A stretch of DNA of 64,000 bases. Source: Bacillus sp. USDA818B3_A. Lineage in GTDB: Bacteria; Bacillota; Bacilli; Bacillales; Cytobacillaceae. Location of the stretch: assembly GCF_009928415.1 (NCBI RefSeq), contig NZ_JAABNN010000003.1, forward strand, positions 216,145 to 280,144. The letters run 5' to 3'. The position numbers and the translations under genes are program-made. The notes under the pieces were generated by a model that saw only the letters and a program-made list of their open reading frames with translations, did no database searches and was not told the DNA's origin. Below are positions 15,921 through 25,074 of this stretch, piece by piece; the first letter of the stretch is position 1, and each line of letters starts with the position of its first letter.

Positions 15921-17114
15921 TTAACTATTAACTTTTGCCGTAACAAATTGCGCCATTCGTTCTACAGCTTTTTCTAATAGGTCAAGTGATGTTGCATAAG
16001 ATAGACGAATATTATCTGGAGTACCAAACCCGGAACCCGGAATAACAGCAACCTTAGCTTCTACGAGCAACGCCTCAACGAAGTCATCAACATTACTAAA
16101 GCCTGTCATTTCAGCAGCATCCTTAACATTTGGATACAGGTAAAAGGCACCCTGCGGCTTCACACAGCTAAATCCAGGGATCGCCACTAATTTATCATAA
16201 ATGATCTCTAATCTCTGCTCAAATGCCTGCCTCATTTCTTCAACAGGTTCTTGTGAGCCATTATAAGCAGCGATGGCAGCGTATTGTGCTGTAGTAGTAG
16301 GATTGGATGTACTATGGCTGGCCAGGTTAGTCATGGCCTCAACGATTTGTTTGTTACCTGCAGCATAACCAATTCTCCAGCCGGTCATCGAATGAGACTT
16401 GGATACCCCATTAATAACAATGGTTTGCTCTTTCAATTCAGCAGACAGCTCTGCAATAGAAACATGTTTGGCACCTGAGTAAACAAGTTTCTCATATATT
16501 TCATCTGAAACAATTAAAATATCCTCAGCTAAACAGATTTTTCCTAATTCTAAGAGTTCCTTTTCTGTGTATAAAACACCGGTCGGATTGCTTGGTGAAT
16601 TAATGATCACCGCTTTGGTTTTATCTGTAATTACCGCTTTTAATTGTTCTGGTGTAATTTTAAAACTATTTTCTTCAAGCCCTTCAACATAAACAGGCAC
16701 ACCGCCTGCCAGCTTTACCTGTTCAGGATAGCTGACCCAATAAGGTGTAGGTATGATTACTTCGTCACCCTCATTTAAGATGACTTGGAATAACGTATAA
16801 AGAACATGTTTTGCTCCATTGCCAACAATAATTTCATTAGGCTGGTAGGTCAATCCTTGATCAACTGCAAACTTATTTATGATGGCCTTTTTTAAGGCAG
16901 GTAACCCTGCCGACGGAGTGTACTTTGTATGCCCTTCATTCATTGATTCTGCAGCGGCATCTAATATGTGCTGAGGGGTATTATAGTCAGGTTCCCCTGC
17001 CCCTAATCCAATCACATCTTCCCCTTTTTCCTTCAATTCCTTTGCTTTTGCTGTAATTGCTAACGTAGTAGATGGCGTAAGTGCCATTACCCGGTTTGCA
17101 AGTTTGATTGCCAT
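15921..17114 (-). CDS. aspB: Aspartate aminotransferase
   Basis: The 397-residue fold-type I PLP aminotransferase of the class I gamma group has SPSNPTGVLY near 170, the SDEIYEKLVYSG block, and the PLP lysine in VSKSHSMTGWRIGYAAG (about 238). It interconverts aspartate and oxaloacetate. ATG 17114 (GGAGG 8 nt upstream) gives MAIKLANRVMALTPS, matching AspB; the frame is open for 13 more codons without a ribosome site. It lies 25 nt after tseB in the same direction. Confidence 0.94.
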   Translation of the reverse strand: MAIKLANRVMALTPSTTLAITAKAKELKEKGEDVIGLGAGEPDYNTPQHILDAAAESMNEGHTKYTPSAGLPALKKAIINKFAVDQGLTYQPNEIIVGNGAKHVLYTLFQVILNEGDEVIIPTPYWVSYPEQVKLAGGVPVYVEGLEENSFKITPEQLKAVITDKTKAVIINSPSNPTGVLYTEKELLELGKICLAEDILIVSDEIYEKLVYSGAKHVSIAELSAELKEQTIVINGVSKSHSMTGWRIGYAAGNKQIVEAMTNLASHSTSNPTTTAQYAAIAAYNGSQEPVEEMRQAFEQRLEIIYDKLVAIPGFSCVKPQGAFYLYPNVKDAAEMTGFSNVDDFVEALLVEAKVAVIPGSGFGTPDNIRLSYATSLDLLEKAVERMAQFVTAKVNS

Positions 17115-17139
17115 TTCTCTTTCCTCCAGTCTCCACAAG

Positions 17140-17613
17140 CTATAAATTTTCAATTTTTTTTAGCCATTCACCGGTTTCAAAGTGAACATAGTAATAATTT
17201 ATTAAATTATTTTCCGAACGGTAGTAGATTTCCCATAAAGGAATATTTTTTTCCATTCCTAACCGGACGGAAATAATTTTCTTAGGTTGTTTCTCCTGCA
17301 ATAATTTTTGGATAGCATCTTCTTTAGTGATGCCATCCGCTGCCTTTTTAGTGAAAACCTTTTTACTTTTATCAGGTATCCAAACGATGACTTTGTCACC
17401 TTGTTTATTTTTCCCTTCAATCACACTAACTGTCTCATTACCATTGTAAATATGGAAGTCATCAATTTCACTAAATTGAATATGATCCTTAGCAACGGAG
17501 ACAGCCTTTTTTTCAGCTGCTCGAACCGGTTGAACGGAAGAAAAATAAACCTTTACCAACAATGCAGATATGACTAATACAACTAGTAGCGGAATAACAA
17601 TCCATTTTTTCAT
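17140..17613 (-). CDS. tseB: TseB (YpmB), cell-wall elongation regulator
   Basis: The 157-residue protein has a membrane anchor at 3-24 (WIVIPLLVVLVISALLVKVYF) and two PepSY-like/DUF5590 modules. The first contains AAEKKAVSVAKDHIQFSEID, the second KEDAIQKLLQEKQPKKIISVRLGMEKNIPLWEIYY. In B. subtilis YpmB was renamed TseB for its partnership with penicillin-binding protein 2A. Upstream of aspB as in B. subtilis; however ypmA, normally next, is replaced by the gene at 17768. The ribosome site (GAAGTG) is weak. Confidence 0.85.
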   Translation of the reverse strand: MKKWIVIPLLVVLVISALLVKVYFSSVQPVRAAEKKAVSVAKDHIQFSEIDDFHIYNGNETVSVIEGKNKQGDKVIVWIPDKSKKVFTKKAADGITKEDAIQKLLQEKQPKKIISVRLGMEKNIPLWEIYYRSENNLINYYYVHFETGEWLKKIENL

Positions 17614-17767
17614 TTTTTCTTTTTCACTTCTCTATGTACGATATATAGTAATAACAAGACTCTATTTGTGAAGAATCTTTCTAATTATTATAACAGGATA
17701 AATCAGGTTGTGTTATCAATCTTAATTAAAATAGAAAAATTTTTTCATTTTCCCGTTAATCCTAAAA

Positions 17768-18613
17768 CTATTCTTCCTCCTTTAGAGGAATCGTAATGAT
17801 TTCGTAATTTGATTCTGTAAATTTTATCGTAACCGTCCCATGTTTTTTCGTAAAATACACTTCCGACCAAATCCCTTGCAAATCATGCATTAAATCCTGG
17901 TCCAGCTGTTTTTCCTCTGCTCCTGCTAAAATGGATATTTGCGGGTTTAGAGTTTGTATGAAACGGTCAGATAATGATTCATCGGAAAGATTAGCAGGAA
18001 TTTTAAATACATGAATATCTTCTAAATCCTTTGTTAAAAGTTCTTGCTCCGCACGTTGACTAGAAGACGTCATCAAAAATAGGCTATGCTTAAAAAAGCG
18101 CAGCATAAGGTCCATACCTTCATTTTCTTCGGTTCCAAGGAACTGAACATCAGCAAGCATTTCAGGTAAGATTTCTTTCTTTGTCCCCTCATTCCATACA
18201 GTAACTAGTACGTCATTCGGTATTTCAGTTGTTAATAAGGTTGACAACTCAGGTGTGGAGGCAATCTCTCTAACATTATATTTTTGAATTATGTCGTCTA
18301 TTTTCTTTATAGATAAATCTTGATCATTGGTCGTTAGGATTAATGTGGAGAGCTCTTTTACATTATAAAGGGAAAGCCACCCTTCTAGCTCGGACAGTTC
18401 ACCCTGCCCGCCTATATTTATTAAAATATTTTCTCCATTTGCACCTTGGATAAGCGTAGCCTCCCCTGAAGACAGGCCCAAAAAGGTGACTGCAGCTTGA
18501 TGTTCAGCTAATTTCACATCTATTTTCTCAACCTCTGCAGGTAAAGTTGTTTCTGCTTTTACTCCAATGCAGCTTGTCATTAATAAGGCAAATATCAGCA
18601 GAATGATCCTCAT
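17768..18613 (-). CDS. Exported ComEC-type metallo-beta-lactamase-like protein lacking metal ligands
   Basis: From ATG 18613 (GGGAGG 7 nt upstream) the product has 281 residues. It begins with a signal sequence MRIILLIFALLMTSCIGVKA, cut either at a poor lipobox (LMTSC) or after VKA. The mature part follows the start of ComEC/ComA-like beta-lactamase domains: VTFLGLSSGEATLIQ (usual VxFLDVGQGDAxLI), ILINIGGQGELSELEGWL, then LSTLILTTNDQDLS where HxHxDH would stand. All histidine ligands are missing, so hydrolase activity is unlikely. It lies 48 nt after dinG, in the slot of ypmA. Fold assignment is my inference from these blocks. Confidence 0.6.
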   Translation of the reverse strand: MRIILLIFALLMTSCIGVKAETTLPAEVEKIDVKLAEHQAAVTFLGLSSGEATLIQGANGENILINIGGQGELSELEGWLSLYNVKELSTLILTTNDQDLSIKKIDDIIQKYNVREIASTPELSTLLTTEIPNDVLVTVWNEGTKKEILPEMLADVQFLGTEENEGMDLMLRFFKHSLFLMTSSSQRAEQELLTKDLEDIHVFKIPANLSDESLSDRFIQTLNPQISILAGAEEKQLDQDLMHDLQGIWSEVYFTKKHGTVTIKFTESNYEIITIPLKEEE

Positions 18614-18661
18614 ACACATTCCTCCCAGGTAGTTATAGGATGTGTTGTTTTCCAAATTTTA

Positions 18662-21460
18662 TCATAACCATTTTTGGATAATTTCAGCCAATTCTAACAT
18701 ATCTCCTTTTTTAACTGGAATCTGAGGGATCGATTGTAAAAAAGATTTTCCATACTTAGTTGTAACAATTCTTCGATCGAATACAATGATGATCCCGCGA
18801 TCTTTTTCTGTCCGAATTAACCGGCCAAACCCTTGCTTAAATCGAAGAATGGCTTCTGGAAGTGAATAATCAGTAAAAGCATTTCTCCCCTGCTCTATCA
18901 TCAGTTGACATTTAGCTTCCGTCAAAGGTTCATCCGGAGGGCTGAACGGCAGCCTTACGATGACTAGGCAAGATAAGTCTTCGCCTGGAATATCGATTCC
19001 TTCCCAAAAACTGCTTGTTCCTAATAAAATCGCTTTATCATATCGCTGGAAATTCCTTGTCAGCCTTGAACGGCTTCCACTTGAAATACCTTGGGCAATC
19101 AATACGTATTCGTTTAGAAATCCACTCTCTTTAATTAATTCATATGTTTTCTTTAACATATCATAAGCCGTAAAAAGAATAAGCATTCTCCCTTTTGACG
19201 CTTCAGCAATCGTGATGATATGTTCAGTGATTGAAATAACATATTCTTCAAGAGATACGGAGTTAATCTCTGGCAAATCCTCAGGTATAAGCAGTTGGAC
19301 TTGCTCTTTGTATTCAAATGGAGAAGGAATGCTTACTTGAACCGTTGAATTTGCCTCAAGTCCTAATTCTCCCATTATAAATTGAAACGAATTATTTACC
19401 GTTAGTGTTGCAGAAGTTAGGATTACAGATTTCTTCGTTTGGAAAAACTTCTTTCTTAGCTGCTCACTGACCGTAGCAGGCTGTGCCAAAAAGGTAGTTA
19501 CATTTTGTGGTGAGCGGATATCCATTTCAATCCACTTTACTTCGTTAGAATCTTTAATAAAACAGTTTATCAGCATGGTTCGAAACTCTTGCAATTCAAC
19601 TGTAAATTCAACGATTTCCTCCACCTTATTCAAGTCTGAAATCGACAATAACTCTCTTTGCGCTTTAAGATAAATCAGCCGATCATCAATAGCACTTAGT
19701 ACGTCCTTAAGTAGAAAAGCTAACCTTTCAGCACTATGGATGAATGCTTTTCTTTCTTTTCCAAGATCAGTGGAAGCAAATCGTACCTTTATACGGTTTA
19801 TACCTTTCTTATTACCCGCCTTTGTTTTAGCATACAGGGCCATTAATTTGAAAAATTCATCTGTTTCATAGTTAAGGTCCACCATTAATTGATTCAATTC
19901 AAATGTATGTAACAGCTTTTTTTTCGAGGCAGGAAGGTGTGAAAGGATCTGCTCCATCTCATAAAAGAACTGTTTTTGCTCGAAAGTGCCAAATTGCACA
20001 ATAAGCATTCGAGTGGATAAATAATCTAACGTATTACCGAAGAACCGGCTCGCAGTCTTTTCTAAGTGGTGACCCTCGTCTATTATTACATAATCCGTTT
20101 CAGGCAAAATGGAAGCTTCACCTTTTACATCACTTAATAATAATGAATGGTTGGTTATAATAATATCCGCTAACTGAGCATTCTTTTTTGCTCTTTCATA
20201 GAAATCCTTTTCCTGCCACCTCTTATTCTGAGCAAATGCGGTTGGTACGTCTTTTATTTTATTCCAGTATAGTAGACCACCACTTGATAGGTTTAATTCA
20301 TCCCTATCACCGGTCTCCGTCTCAGTTAACCAGACTAGAATCTGCATTTTGGTTAACGTAGTATCATAATTATCATTTTCATCTAATAATGTCTGGTGAA
20401 ATTTTTCTAAATTTAAATATTGACTCCTTCCTTTCAAGAGGACAGCTTTGGTTTTAAAAGGAAGAATTTTTGACAACAATGGTATATCTTTATTTAAAAG
20501 TTGTTCTTGCAGCTGGATGGTATGCGTGCTGACAATGATTTGCTTTTTAGATTGCTTTGCGAAATAGGCTAAGGGAAAAAGATACCCAAGCGATTTACCA
20601 ACCCCTGTTCCTGCTTCTATCAGCGAATGACGTGAATGCTGAAGGGATTGATAGACGGTATCCATCATCTTAAATTGACCCGTCCGCTTTTCAAAACTGC
20701 CAAAACCCTTTCCAATTATCTCTGCCTTTTCGTCTCCACTTACTGGGTAATTAATTATTTCTTCATTCAGGAGATTGGTTTCTTTTTTAGTTAAAAATTT
20801 CTTTAACGCTATATCGTTAATAATTTCAACGGAATCTGAAACGGGCGCGTTTTCAAATTGATCTGTCATTTCCTCAAGGAAAAGCTGCAGGTCACTTTTT
20901 AATCCTCCAGATAACATTTTTAGGTGAGTCATGGTGACCTTCGGTAATCGAGCTAAACGTTTTAGTAAAATTAACAATAACTCGGCTGTCACCAATGCAT
21001 CGCTATCCGCTTGATGGGGACGATCATGAGTCAAATTTTCTTTCTCAGCCAAATCGGTAAGCTTATAGCTGTCAGCCGTTGGATAAAGGATTCTTGCCAA
21101 TTCTACCGTATCTAAAACTGACCCATAAAATCCTTCTTCTCCCGCTTGAAGTAATTCTTCTTGAAGAAAGGATAAGTCAAATAATACATTATGAGCTACA
21201 AAATAGGCCCCTTCTAACAAAGATTGAACCTTTTCACTTATTTTAGAAAATAATGGTGCATCCTTGACCATATCATCATTAATTCCAGTTAATTCTTCAA
21301 TAAAGACTGGAATTTGCTTTTGAGGATTAATAAGAGAGGAAAACTGTTCAGTGATAATCCCATTTTCGATCACTACAGCTGCAAATTGGATAATTTTATC
21401 ACCTTTTTTTGGTGTGTTACCCGTTGTCTCTAAATCAACCACAACAAATTTGTTTAACAT
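18662..21460 (-). CDS. dinG: DinG-family helicase/exonuclease
   Basis: The 932-residue protein starts with a DEDDh exonuclease domain (FVVVDLETTGNTPKKGDKII, then HNVLFDLSFL, closing HQADSDALVTAELL, residues 1-170). An XPD-like helicase follows with Walker A EAGTGVGKSLGYLFP near 275 and DEGH in VIIDEGHHLEK. The iron-sulfur cysteines of E. coli DinG are absent, as in other Firmicutes, where the S. aureus homologue acts as a nuclease. TTA-start matching shows ATG 21460 (GGGGTG, 7 nt) is the family start; nine further codons upstream are open. Single gene with terminator of panD upstream. Confidence 0.92.
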   Translation of the reverse strand: MLNKFVVVDLETTGNTPKKGDKIIQFAAVVIENGIITEQFSSLINPQKQIPVFIEELTGINDDMVKDAPLFSKISEKVQSLLEGAYFVAHNVLFDLSFLQEELLQAGEEGFYGSVLDTVELARILYPTADSYKLTDLAEKENLTHDRPHQADSDALVTAELLLILLKRLARLPKVTMTHLKMLSGGLKSDLQLFLEEMTDQFENAPVSDSVEIINDIALKKFLTKKETNLLNEEIINYPVSGDEKAEIIGKGFGSFEKRTGQFKMMDTVYQSLQHSRHSLIEAGTGVGKSLGYLFPLAYFAKQSKKQIIVSTHTIQLQEQLLNKDIPLLSKILPFKTKAVLLKGRSQYLNLEKFHQTLLDENDNYDTTLTKMQILVWLTETETGDRDELNLSSGGLLYWNKIKDVPTAFAQNKRWQEKDFYERAKKNAQLADIIITNHSLLLSDVKGEASILPETDYVIIDEGHHLEKTASRFFGNTLDYLSTRMLIVQFGTFEQKQFFYEMEQILSHLPASKKKLLHTFELNQLMVDLNYETDEFFKLMALYAKTKAGNKKGINRIKVRFASTDLGKERKAFIHSAERLAFLLKDVLSAIDDRLIYLKAQRELLSISDLNKVEEIVEFTVELQEFRTMLINCFIKDSNEVKWIEMDIRSPQNVTTFLAQPATVSEQLRKKFFQTKKSVILTSATLTVNNSFQFIMGELGLEANSTVQVSIPSPFEYKEQVQLLIPEDLPEINSVSLEEYVISITEHIITIAEASKGRMLILFTAYDMLKKTYELIKESGFLNEYVLIAQGISSGSRSRLTRNFQRYDKAILLGTSSFWEGIDIPGEDLSCLVIVRLPFSPPDEPLTEAKCQLMIEQGRNAFTDYSLPEAILRFKQGFGRLIRTEKDRGIIIVFDRRIVTTKYGKSFLQSIPQIPVKKGDMLELAEIIQKWL

Positions 21461-21565
21461 TTTGATACACCCCAAACCTTCGTTCATTAAACCGTAACCT
21501 TACTTTCAATAAAAATAACCTAATAATGATTTAAATTCTACCATTGTCTTTGAAATAATAAAAAC

Positions 21566-21593
21566 AAAAGAAAAAATCCCCAAAAAATGGGGA
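21566..21593 (-). terminator. Terminator of panBCD
   Basis: On the minus strand TCCCCA-TTTTT-TGGGGA is followed by TTTTTTC, just after the panD stop. Confidence 0.85.
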
Positions 21594-21599
21594 CCACTA

Positions 21600-21983
21600 C
21601 TACATAATCGTAAGTGCTGGTTCTGCATGAAGGAGATCTTTAATCCGATTGTTCTCATCCATGATCGCAACTTTAGGTTTATGGTTTTTAATATTTTCTT
21701 CAAGCACCAATGCATATGAAATAATAATAACTGTATCTCCTACTTGAACAAGTCTAGCAGCAGCGCCATTTAAGCAAATTACTCCGCTTCCTCTTTTGCC
21801 AGGAATAATATAAGTTTCTAATCTAGCACCATTGTTGTTGTTAACAATCTGTACTTTCTCATTTGCTGCCATTCCAACTGCATCGATAATATCTTCATCA
21901 ATCGTAATGCTGCCAACGTAGTTTAAATTGGCTTCAGTAACTGTTGCTCGGTGAATTTTGCCGTTCATCATGGTCCGAAACAA
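21600..21983 (-). CDS. panD: Aspartate 1-decarboxylase
   Basis: The 127-residue pyruvoyl enzyme makes beta-alanine from aspartate for pantothenate. The self-cleavage site is visible in [13 protein letters not shown] (Gly-Ser, Ser about 25), with [17 protein letters not shown] and [11 protein letters not shown] following. TTG 21983 with GGAGG 7 nt upstream gives [15 protein letters not shown], the family start. It is last in panB-panC-panD, 36 nt after panC, and ends at a terminator. Confidence 0.95.
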   Translation of the reverse strand: MFRTMMNGKIHRATVTEANLNYVGSITIDEDIIDAVGMAANEKVQIVNNNNGARLETYIIPGKRGSGVICLNGAAARLVQVGDTVIIISYALVLEENIKNHKPKVAIMDENNRIKDLLHAEPALTIM

Positions 21984-22019
21984 GTTGATTCCTCCTCAGG
22001 TTATGAAACTTTCATCTAT

Positions 22020-22859
22020 TTAAATAATTATATTGTCTATTAACCTTACCTTCGAGAATTTAACAGCAATGGCTATGATAATGGTATGATCAATTCTTTC
22101 CAACGGTTTTAATTCTGGGTAAGTAAGAATCTCGACATAATCTATTTCCCCGTCTGTTTCACTTGATATCATCTCTTTAATCAAAGAAGTCAAATATTCC
22201 GGATTACGTTCACCGCCGTCGATTGCCTTCTTTGCTTTTTTTATGCTTTTATAAATGACTGGAGCCTGCTGTCTTTCTCCCGGTAACAAGTTAACATTCC
22301 TTGAGCTTTTCGCTAACCCATCCTCTTCTCGAACAATATCAACAGGTATTAACTGAACTGGAAAATTAAAATCGGAAATCAATCCATCAATCACTGCCAC
22401 CTGCTGGGCATCTTTCTTACCAAAGTAAGCTCTTGTAGGCATAATGATATGAAATAATTTGGTTATAACTGTAGCAACCCCATCAAAATGACCTGGTCGT
22501 GATTTACCGCATAGTACATCTGTACGCTGCTGAACCACTACTTTCACAGAGGATTCATGCGGGTACATCTCTTCTACTGAAGGATAAAAGAGATAATCTA
22601 CCTTTTGGGCTTCTGCTAGTGCACAGTCACGTTCAAAATCACGAGGATAGGTTGAAAAATCTTCCTTAGGCCCAAATTGTAAAGGGTTAACGAATATACT
22701 TAGAACGACAATATCATTTTCTTTCCTAGCCTCAGAAATAAGCGTTAGATGACCCTCATGAAGGAAACCCATTGTAGGAACAAAGCCGATACTCTCGTCT
22801 CTTTTTTTATGATTCAATATTTCAATCTGCATTTCTTTTATGCTGGTTACTACCTTCAT
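22020..22859 (-). CDS. panC: Pantothenate synthetase
   Basis: The 279-residue ATP-dependent ligase joins pantoate and beta-alanine. Visible motifs are [16 protein letters not shown] (nucleotide-binding HxGH type), [45 protein letters not shown] and the KSSRNVNL loop. ATG 22859 overlaps the panB stop by four bases, so translation is coupled. Confidence 0.96.
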   Translation of the reverse strand: MKVVTSIKEMQIEILNHKKRDESIGFVPTMGFLHEGHLTLISEARKENDIVVLSIFVNPLQFGPKEDFSTYPRDFERDCALAEAQKVDYLFYPSVEEMYPHESSVKVVVQQRTDVLCGKSRPGHFDGVATVITKLFHIIMPTRAYFGKKDAQQVAVIDGLISDFNFPVQLIPVDIVREEDGLAKSSRNVNLLPGERQQAPVIYKSIKKAKKAIDGGERNPEYLTSLIKEMISSETDGEIDYVEILTYPELKPLERIDHTIIIAIAVKFSKVRLIDNIII

Positions 22860-23692
22860 TGTATACCTCCATAGAGAACCTTCAATTCCTCTTCCTTCAT
22901 GGTAAAGGAGTGTTTATCTTCAGGGAATTGGCTATTCCTCACTTCGGATGTATAAGCTTGAATCGATTCAATCATAAACGGATTGACGGAATGGTACTGC
23001 TTCACAAATTTTGGCACCCGATCGACACCATATCCTAAAACATCATGATAAACTAAAACCTGTCCATCCACATGAAGGCCTGCGCCAATACCTATGACTG
23101 GGATTTTGATTGATTCTGCGACTTTCTCTGCAAGCTGTTTCGGCACACATTCAAGTACAAGAGCAAATGCCCCCGCCTCTTCCACTCTTTTAGCATCATC
23201 CAGCAGCTTCTGAGCGGCATCGGCATTTTTCCCTTGAACTTTATAGCCGCCCAATACCCCAACAGATTGAGGAGTAAGACCTAAATGTCCGCAAACAGGT
23301 ATACCCGCCTGGGTTAATGCAAAGATTTTTTCTAACACGCCATCAGCGCCTTCTAGTTTAACAGCATGGGCCCCTGCCTCTTGCATAATTCTGCCTGCAT
23401 TGACCAACGTATCCCTAACAGATAGATGATAGGTTAAGAATGGCAGGTCTGTGACTATGAAAGTGTTTTTAGCTCCGCGTTTTACTGCTTTGGTATGATG
23501 AATCATATCTTCCATCGTGACAGGGATGGTAGAGTCATACCCTAGGACTACCATTCCTAATGAATCCCCTACTAGAATCATGTCAACCCCGCCCTGTTCC
23601 GCTTGTTTACCTGATGGATAATCATAAGCGGTGAGCATTACAATTTTTTCATTGTTTTCTTTCATTTTTAAAAAGTCAGTGGTTTGCTTCAT
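22856..23692 (-). CDS. panB: 3-methyl-2-oxobutanoate hydroxymethyltransferase
   Basis: The 278-residue (beta-alpha)8 enzyme makes ketopantoate from 2-oxoisovalerate. Motifs are [34 protein letters not shown], and VIGIGAG with the catalytic Glu in [18 protein letters not shown] is the family start; ATG 23692 has GGAGGG 7 nt upstream, and an adjacent ATG (23695) would be too close. The frame stays open through the leader hairpins, but that part is noncoding. First gene of panBCD, preceded by a structured leader of about 200 nt. Confidence 0.95.
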   Translation of the reverse strand: MKQTTDFLKMKENNEKIVMLTAYDYPSGKQAEQGGVDMILVGDSLGMVVLGYDSTIPVTMEDMIHHTKAVKRGAKNTFIVTDLPFLTYHLSVRDTLVNAGRIMQEAGAHAVKLEGADGVLEKIFALTQAGIPVCGHLGLTPQSVGVLGGYKVQGKNADAAQKLLDDAKRVEEAGAFALVLECVPKQLAEKVAESIKIPVIGIGAGLHVDGQVLVYHDVLGYGVDRVPKFVKQYHSVNPFMIESIQAYTSEVRNSQFPEDKHSFTMKEEELKVLYGGIQ

Positions 23693-23746
23693 CATTATTC
23701 CCTCCTTTAATAATGGGAGAGGTGATAAAACGCTTGTAGAGAGCAA

Positions 23747-23780
23747 ACAAAAAAGATCCTTCTTATAGGCAGAGGATCTT
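23747..23780 (-). terminator. Attenuator-type terminator in the panB leader
   Basis: On the minus strand AAGATCCT (23780-23773), a 12-nt loop, AGGATCTT (23760-23753) and TTTTTTG form an intrinsic terminator 55 nt upstream of the panB start. Its 5' side and loop contain CCTCTGCC, which can also pair with CAGAGG and the flanking GG of the preceding hairpin, so the terminator could be switched off. Confidence 0.7.
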
Positions 23781-23807
23781 ATCATTACTCATTTACATGT
23801 TCATCCC

Positions 23808-23840
23808 TCTGTCCCGGTCCGTTGCACGGATCTAGGCAGA
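23808..23840 (-). ncRNA. panB leader hairpin 2, pan-motif-like
   Basis: In the transcript TCTGCC (23840-23835) pairs with GGACAGA (23814-23808) leaving one bulged A, and an inner hairpin TCCGT-GCA-ACGGA caps it. The pan RNA motif described for pantothenate gene leaders is a hairpin with conserved bulged adenines, often in tandem; this fits in place and style. I could not run a covariance model. Confidence 0.5.
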
Positions 23841-23872
23841 AACCTTTTTAATTGTGTATGGTCAATCCTTAA

Positions 23873-23898
23873 GGTGCAGTTCTAAAGAGATACTGCCC
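23873..23898 (-). ncRNA. panB leader hairpin 1, pan-motif-like
   Basis: GGGCAGT (23898-23892) pairs with ACTGCACC (23880-23873): GCAGT/ACTGC, one bulged A, then GG/CC. It would begin right at the predicted transcription start. Same design as hairpin 2, hence a tandem arrangement. Confidence 0.4.
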
Positions 23899-23904
23899 AA
23901 AGAA

Positions 23905-23913
23905 ATTATAGCA
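23905..23913 (-). promoter_or_regulatory. Extended -10 promoter of panBCD
   Basis: TGCTATAAT on the minus strand is a perfect extended -10. The -35 region falls within the repeat at 23926 (TTGCGC, 16-nt spacing), a weak match. Confidence 0.6.
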
Positions 23914-23925
23914 TTTTATCAGGAA

Positions 23926-24038
23926 AGCGCAAGCGCCTTGTACAGGGGCGCAAGGCTACAGACGAGCCGGCAATAAGGCTGCTCTTTAGCCTTATTGACG
24001 GATTGGCTTAGACCTAAGAGCCCCTAGGCGCTTGCGCT
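23926..24038. repeat. Palindromic dispersed repeat, family B, short copy
   Basis: Perfect 12-bp arms AGCGCAAGCGCC (23926-23937) and GGCGCTTGCGCT (24027-24038) enclose a GC-rich middle containing GAGCCGGCAATAAGG and GACGGATTGGCTTAGA. The middle resembles 49548-49781. The element fills the space between birA and the panB promoter and would form a long hairpin if transcribed. Confidence 0.75.
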
Positions 24039-24050
24039 AGACAACGAAAA

Positions 24051-24077
24051 GCGCAAGAACCACTATAGTTCTTGCGC
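24051..24077 (-). terminator. Terminator of the dapB-birA operon
   Basis: The perfect stem GCGCAAGAAC / GTTCTTGCGC with a 7-nt loop is followed by TTTTCG on the minus strand, 20 nt after the birA stop. Confidence 0.85.
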
Positions 24078-24096
24078 TGACTCTATTATAAACTTA

Positions 24097-25074
24097 TCAA
24101 ATCTCAATATCTGCTGAATAAATATGGTGTATCGTCCCTGTTTTATCCTCCAGCTGTAAAACACCATCATCGGTAATTCCCAGCGCTCTGCCTTCAATTA
24201 CATTTGTCAGTGTCCTAGCCTTAAGGTTTTTACCTATGCTAATTGCATACCCTTCCCATAAGAGTTTAATTGGGTAAAATCCTTGCTCCAAATATAACAA
24301 ATATAACTTCTCAAAATGTGTAAAAATACTCCTAATCAGTTCAGATCGAGAGATAGGATCCCCTTTTTCAATCAAAAGAGAACTAGCTGATCCTTGAAGC
24401 TCTGCAGGAAAATCTTCCTTTTTTTGGTTGACATTAATGCCCATTCCAATAATTACAGAATGAATCTGATCGGCTTCTGCTTGAAGTTCTGTTAAAATAC
24501 CAGTTATTTTTTTACCATTAATTAATATATCATTCGGCCACTTAATTTCAGGGATCAAACTTGTTATTTCTTCAATTGCCTGTACAATGGCTACTGCAGT
24601 TAAAAGTGTCAACTGCGGGGCTTTTGTAAGAGGAATATTGGGTCTAATAATTAAACTCATCCAAATACCGGTATACTTTGGAGAATGCCAGCTGCGGTTC
24701 ATTCTTCCTTTCCCCGACCGCTGCTCCTCAGCGATGACAACGGTACCCTCTGGCACCCCTTCATTTGATAAGAGGTGGGCAATTTTTTGTGTTGATTCCA
24801 CACTTTCCTCAAAATGAATATTCATACCAATAAAATTCGTTGAGAGGCCAAGCCTGATCTCATCTGGCGTTATGCTTTCAGGTGTTTTGACAATTCGATA
24901 TCCCTTATTTCTAACAGCCTCTAATGTGAATCCTTCTTTCCTCAACTCTTCCATATGCTTCCAAACCGCAGTTCTTGAGCAGCCAATTAGTTCAGCTAAA
25001 TATTGCCCTGAAAGAAAGGTTTCGCCAGCATTTGTAAAGGCATCGAGCAGTTTTTTTCTTATTTCTGACTGCAC
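24097..25074 (-). CDS. birA: Biotin-protein ligase / biotin repressor BirA
   Basis: The 325-residue bifunctional protein has an N-terminal winged helix (LAELIGCSRTAVWKHMEELRKEGF) for repression of biotin genes. The catalytic domain has SGKGRMNRSWHSP (biotinyl-AMP loop), KWPNDILINGKK and ILTELQAE, and there is a small C-terminal SH3-like domain. GTG 25074 (GGAG upstream) gives MQSEIRKKLLDAF, aligning with B. subtilis; a GTG at 25086 overlaps the ribosome site. The start lies within the 3' end of cca (16-nt overlap). Last gene of the operon. Confidence 0.95.
   Translation of the reverse strand: MQSEIRKKLLDAFTNAGETFLSGQYLAELIGCSRTAVWKHMEELRKEGFTLEAVRNKGYRIVKTPESITPDEIRLGLSTNFIGMNIHFEESVESTQKIAHLLSNEGVPEGTVVIAEEQRSGKGRMNRSWHSPKYTGIWMSLIIRPNIPLTKAPQLTLLTAVAIVQAIEEITSLIPEIKWPNDILINGKKITGILTELQAEADQIHSVIIGMGINVNQKKEDFPAELQGSASSLLIEKGDPISRSELIRSIFTHFEKLYLLYLEQGFYPIKLLWEGYAISIGKNLKARTLTNVIEGRALGITDDGVLQLEDKTGTIHHIYSADIEI

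Noticed and set aside
21473-21486. LexA-like sequence TGAACGAAGGTTTG before dinG
   Set aside because: Only 8 of 10 fixed positions match and it overlaps the ribosome-site region with no promoter beside it.
23696-23785. Extended N-terminus for panB (about 30 extra residues)
   Set aside because: It runs through the terminator hairpin, and the family start MKQTTDF has its own ribosome site.
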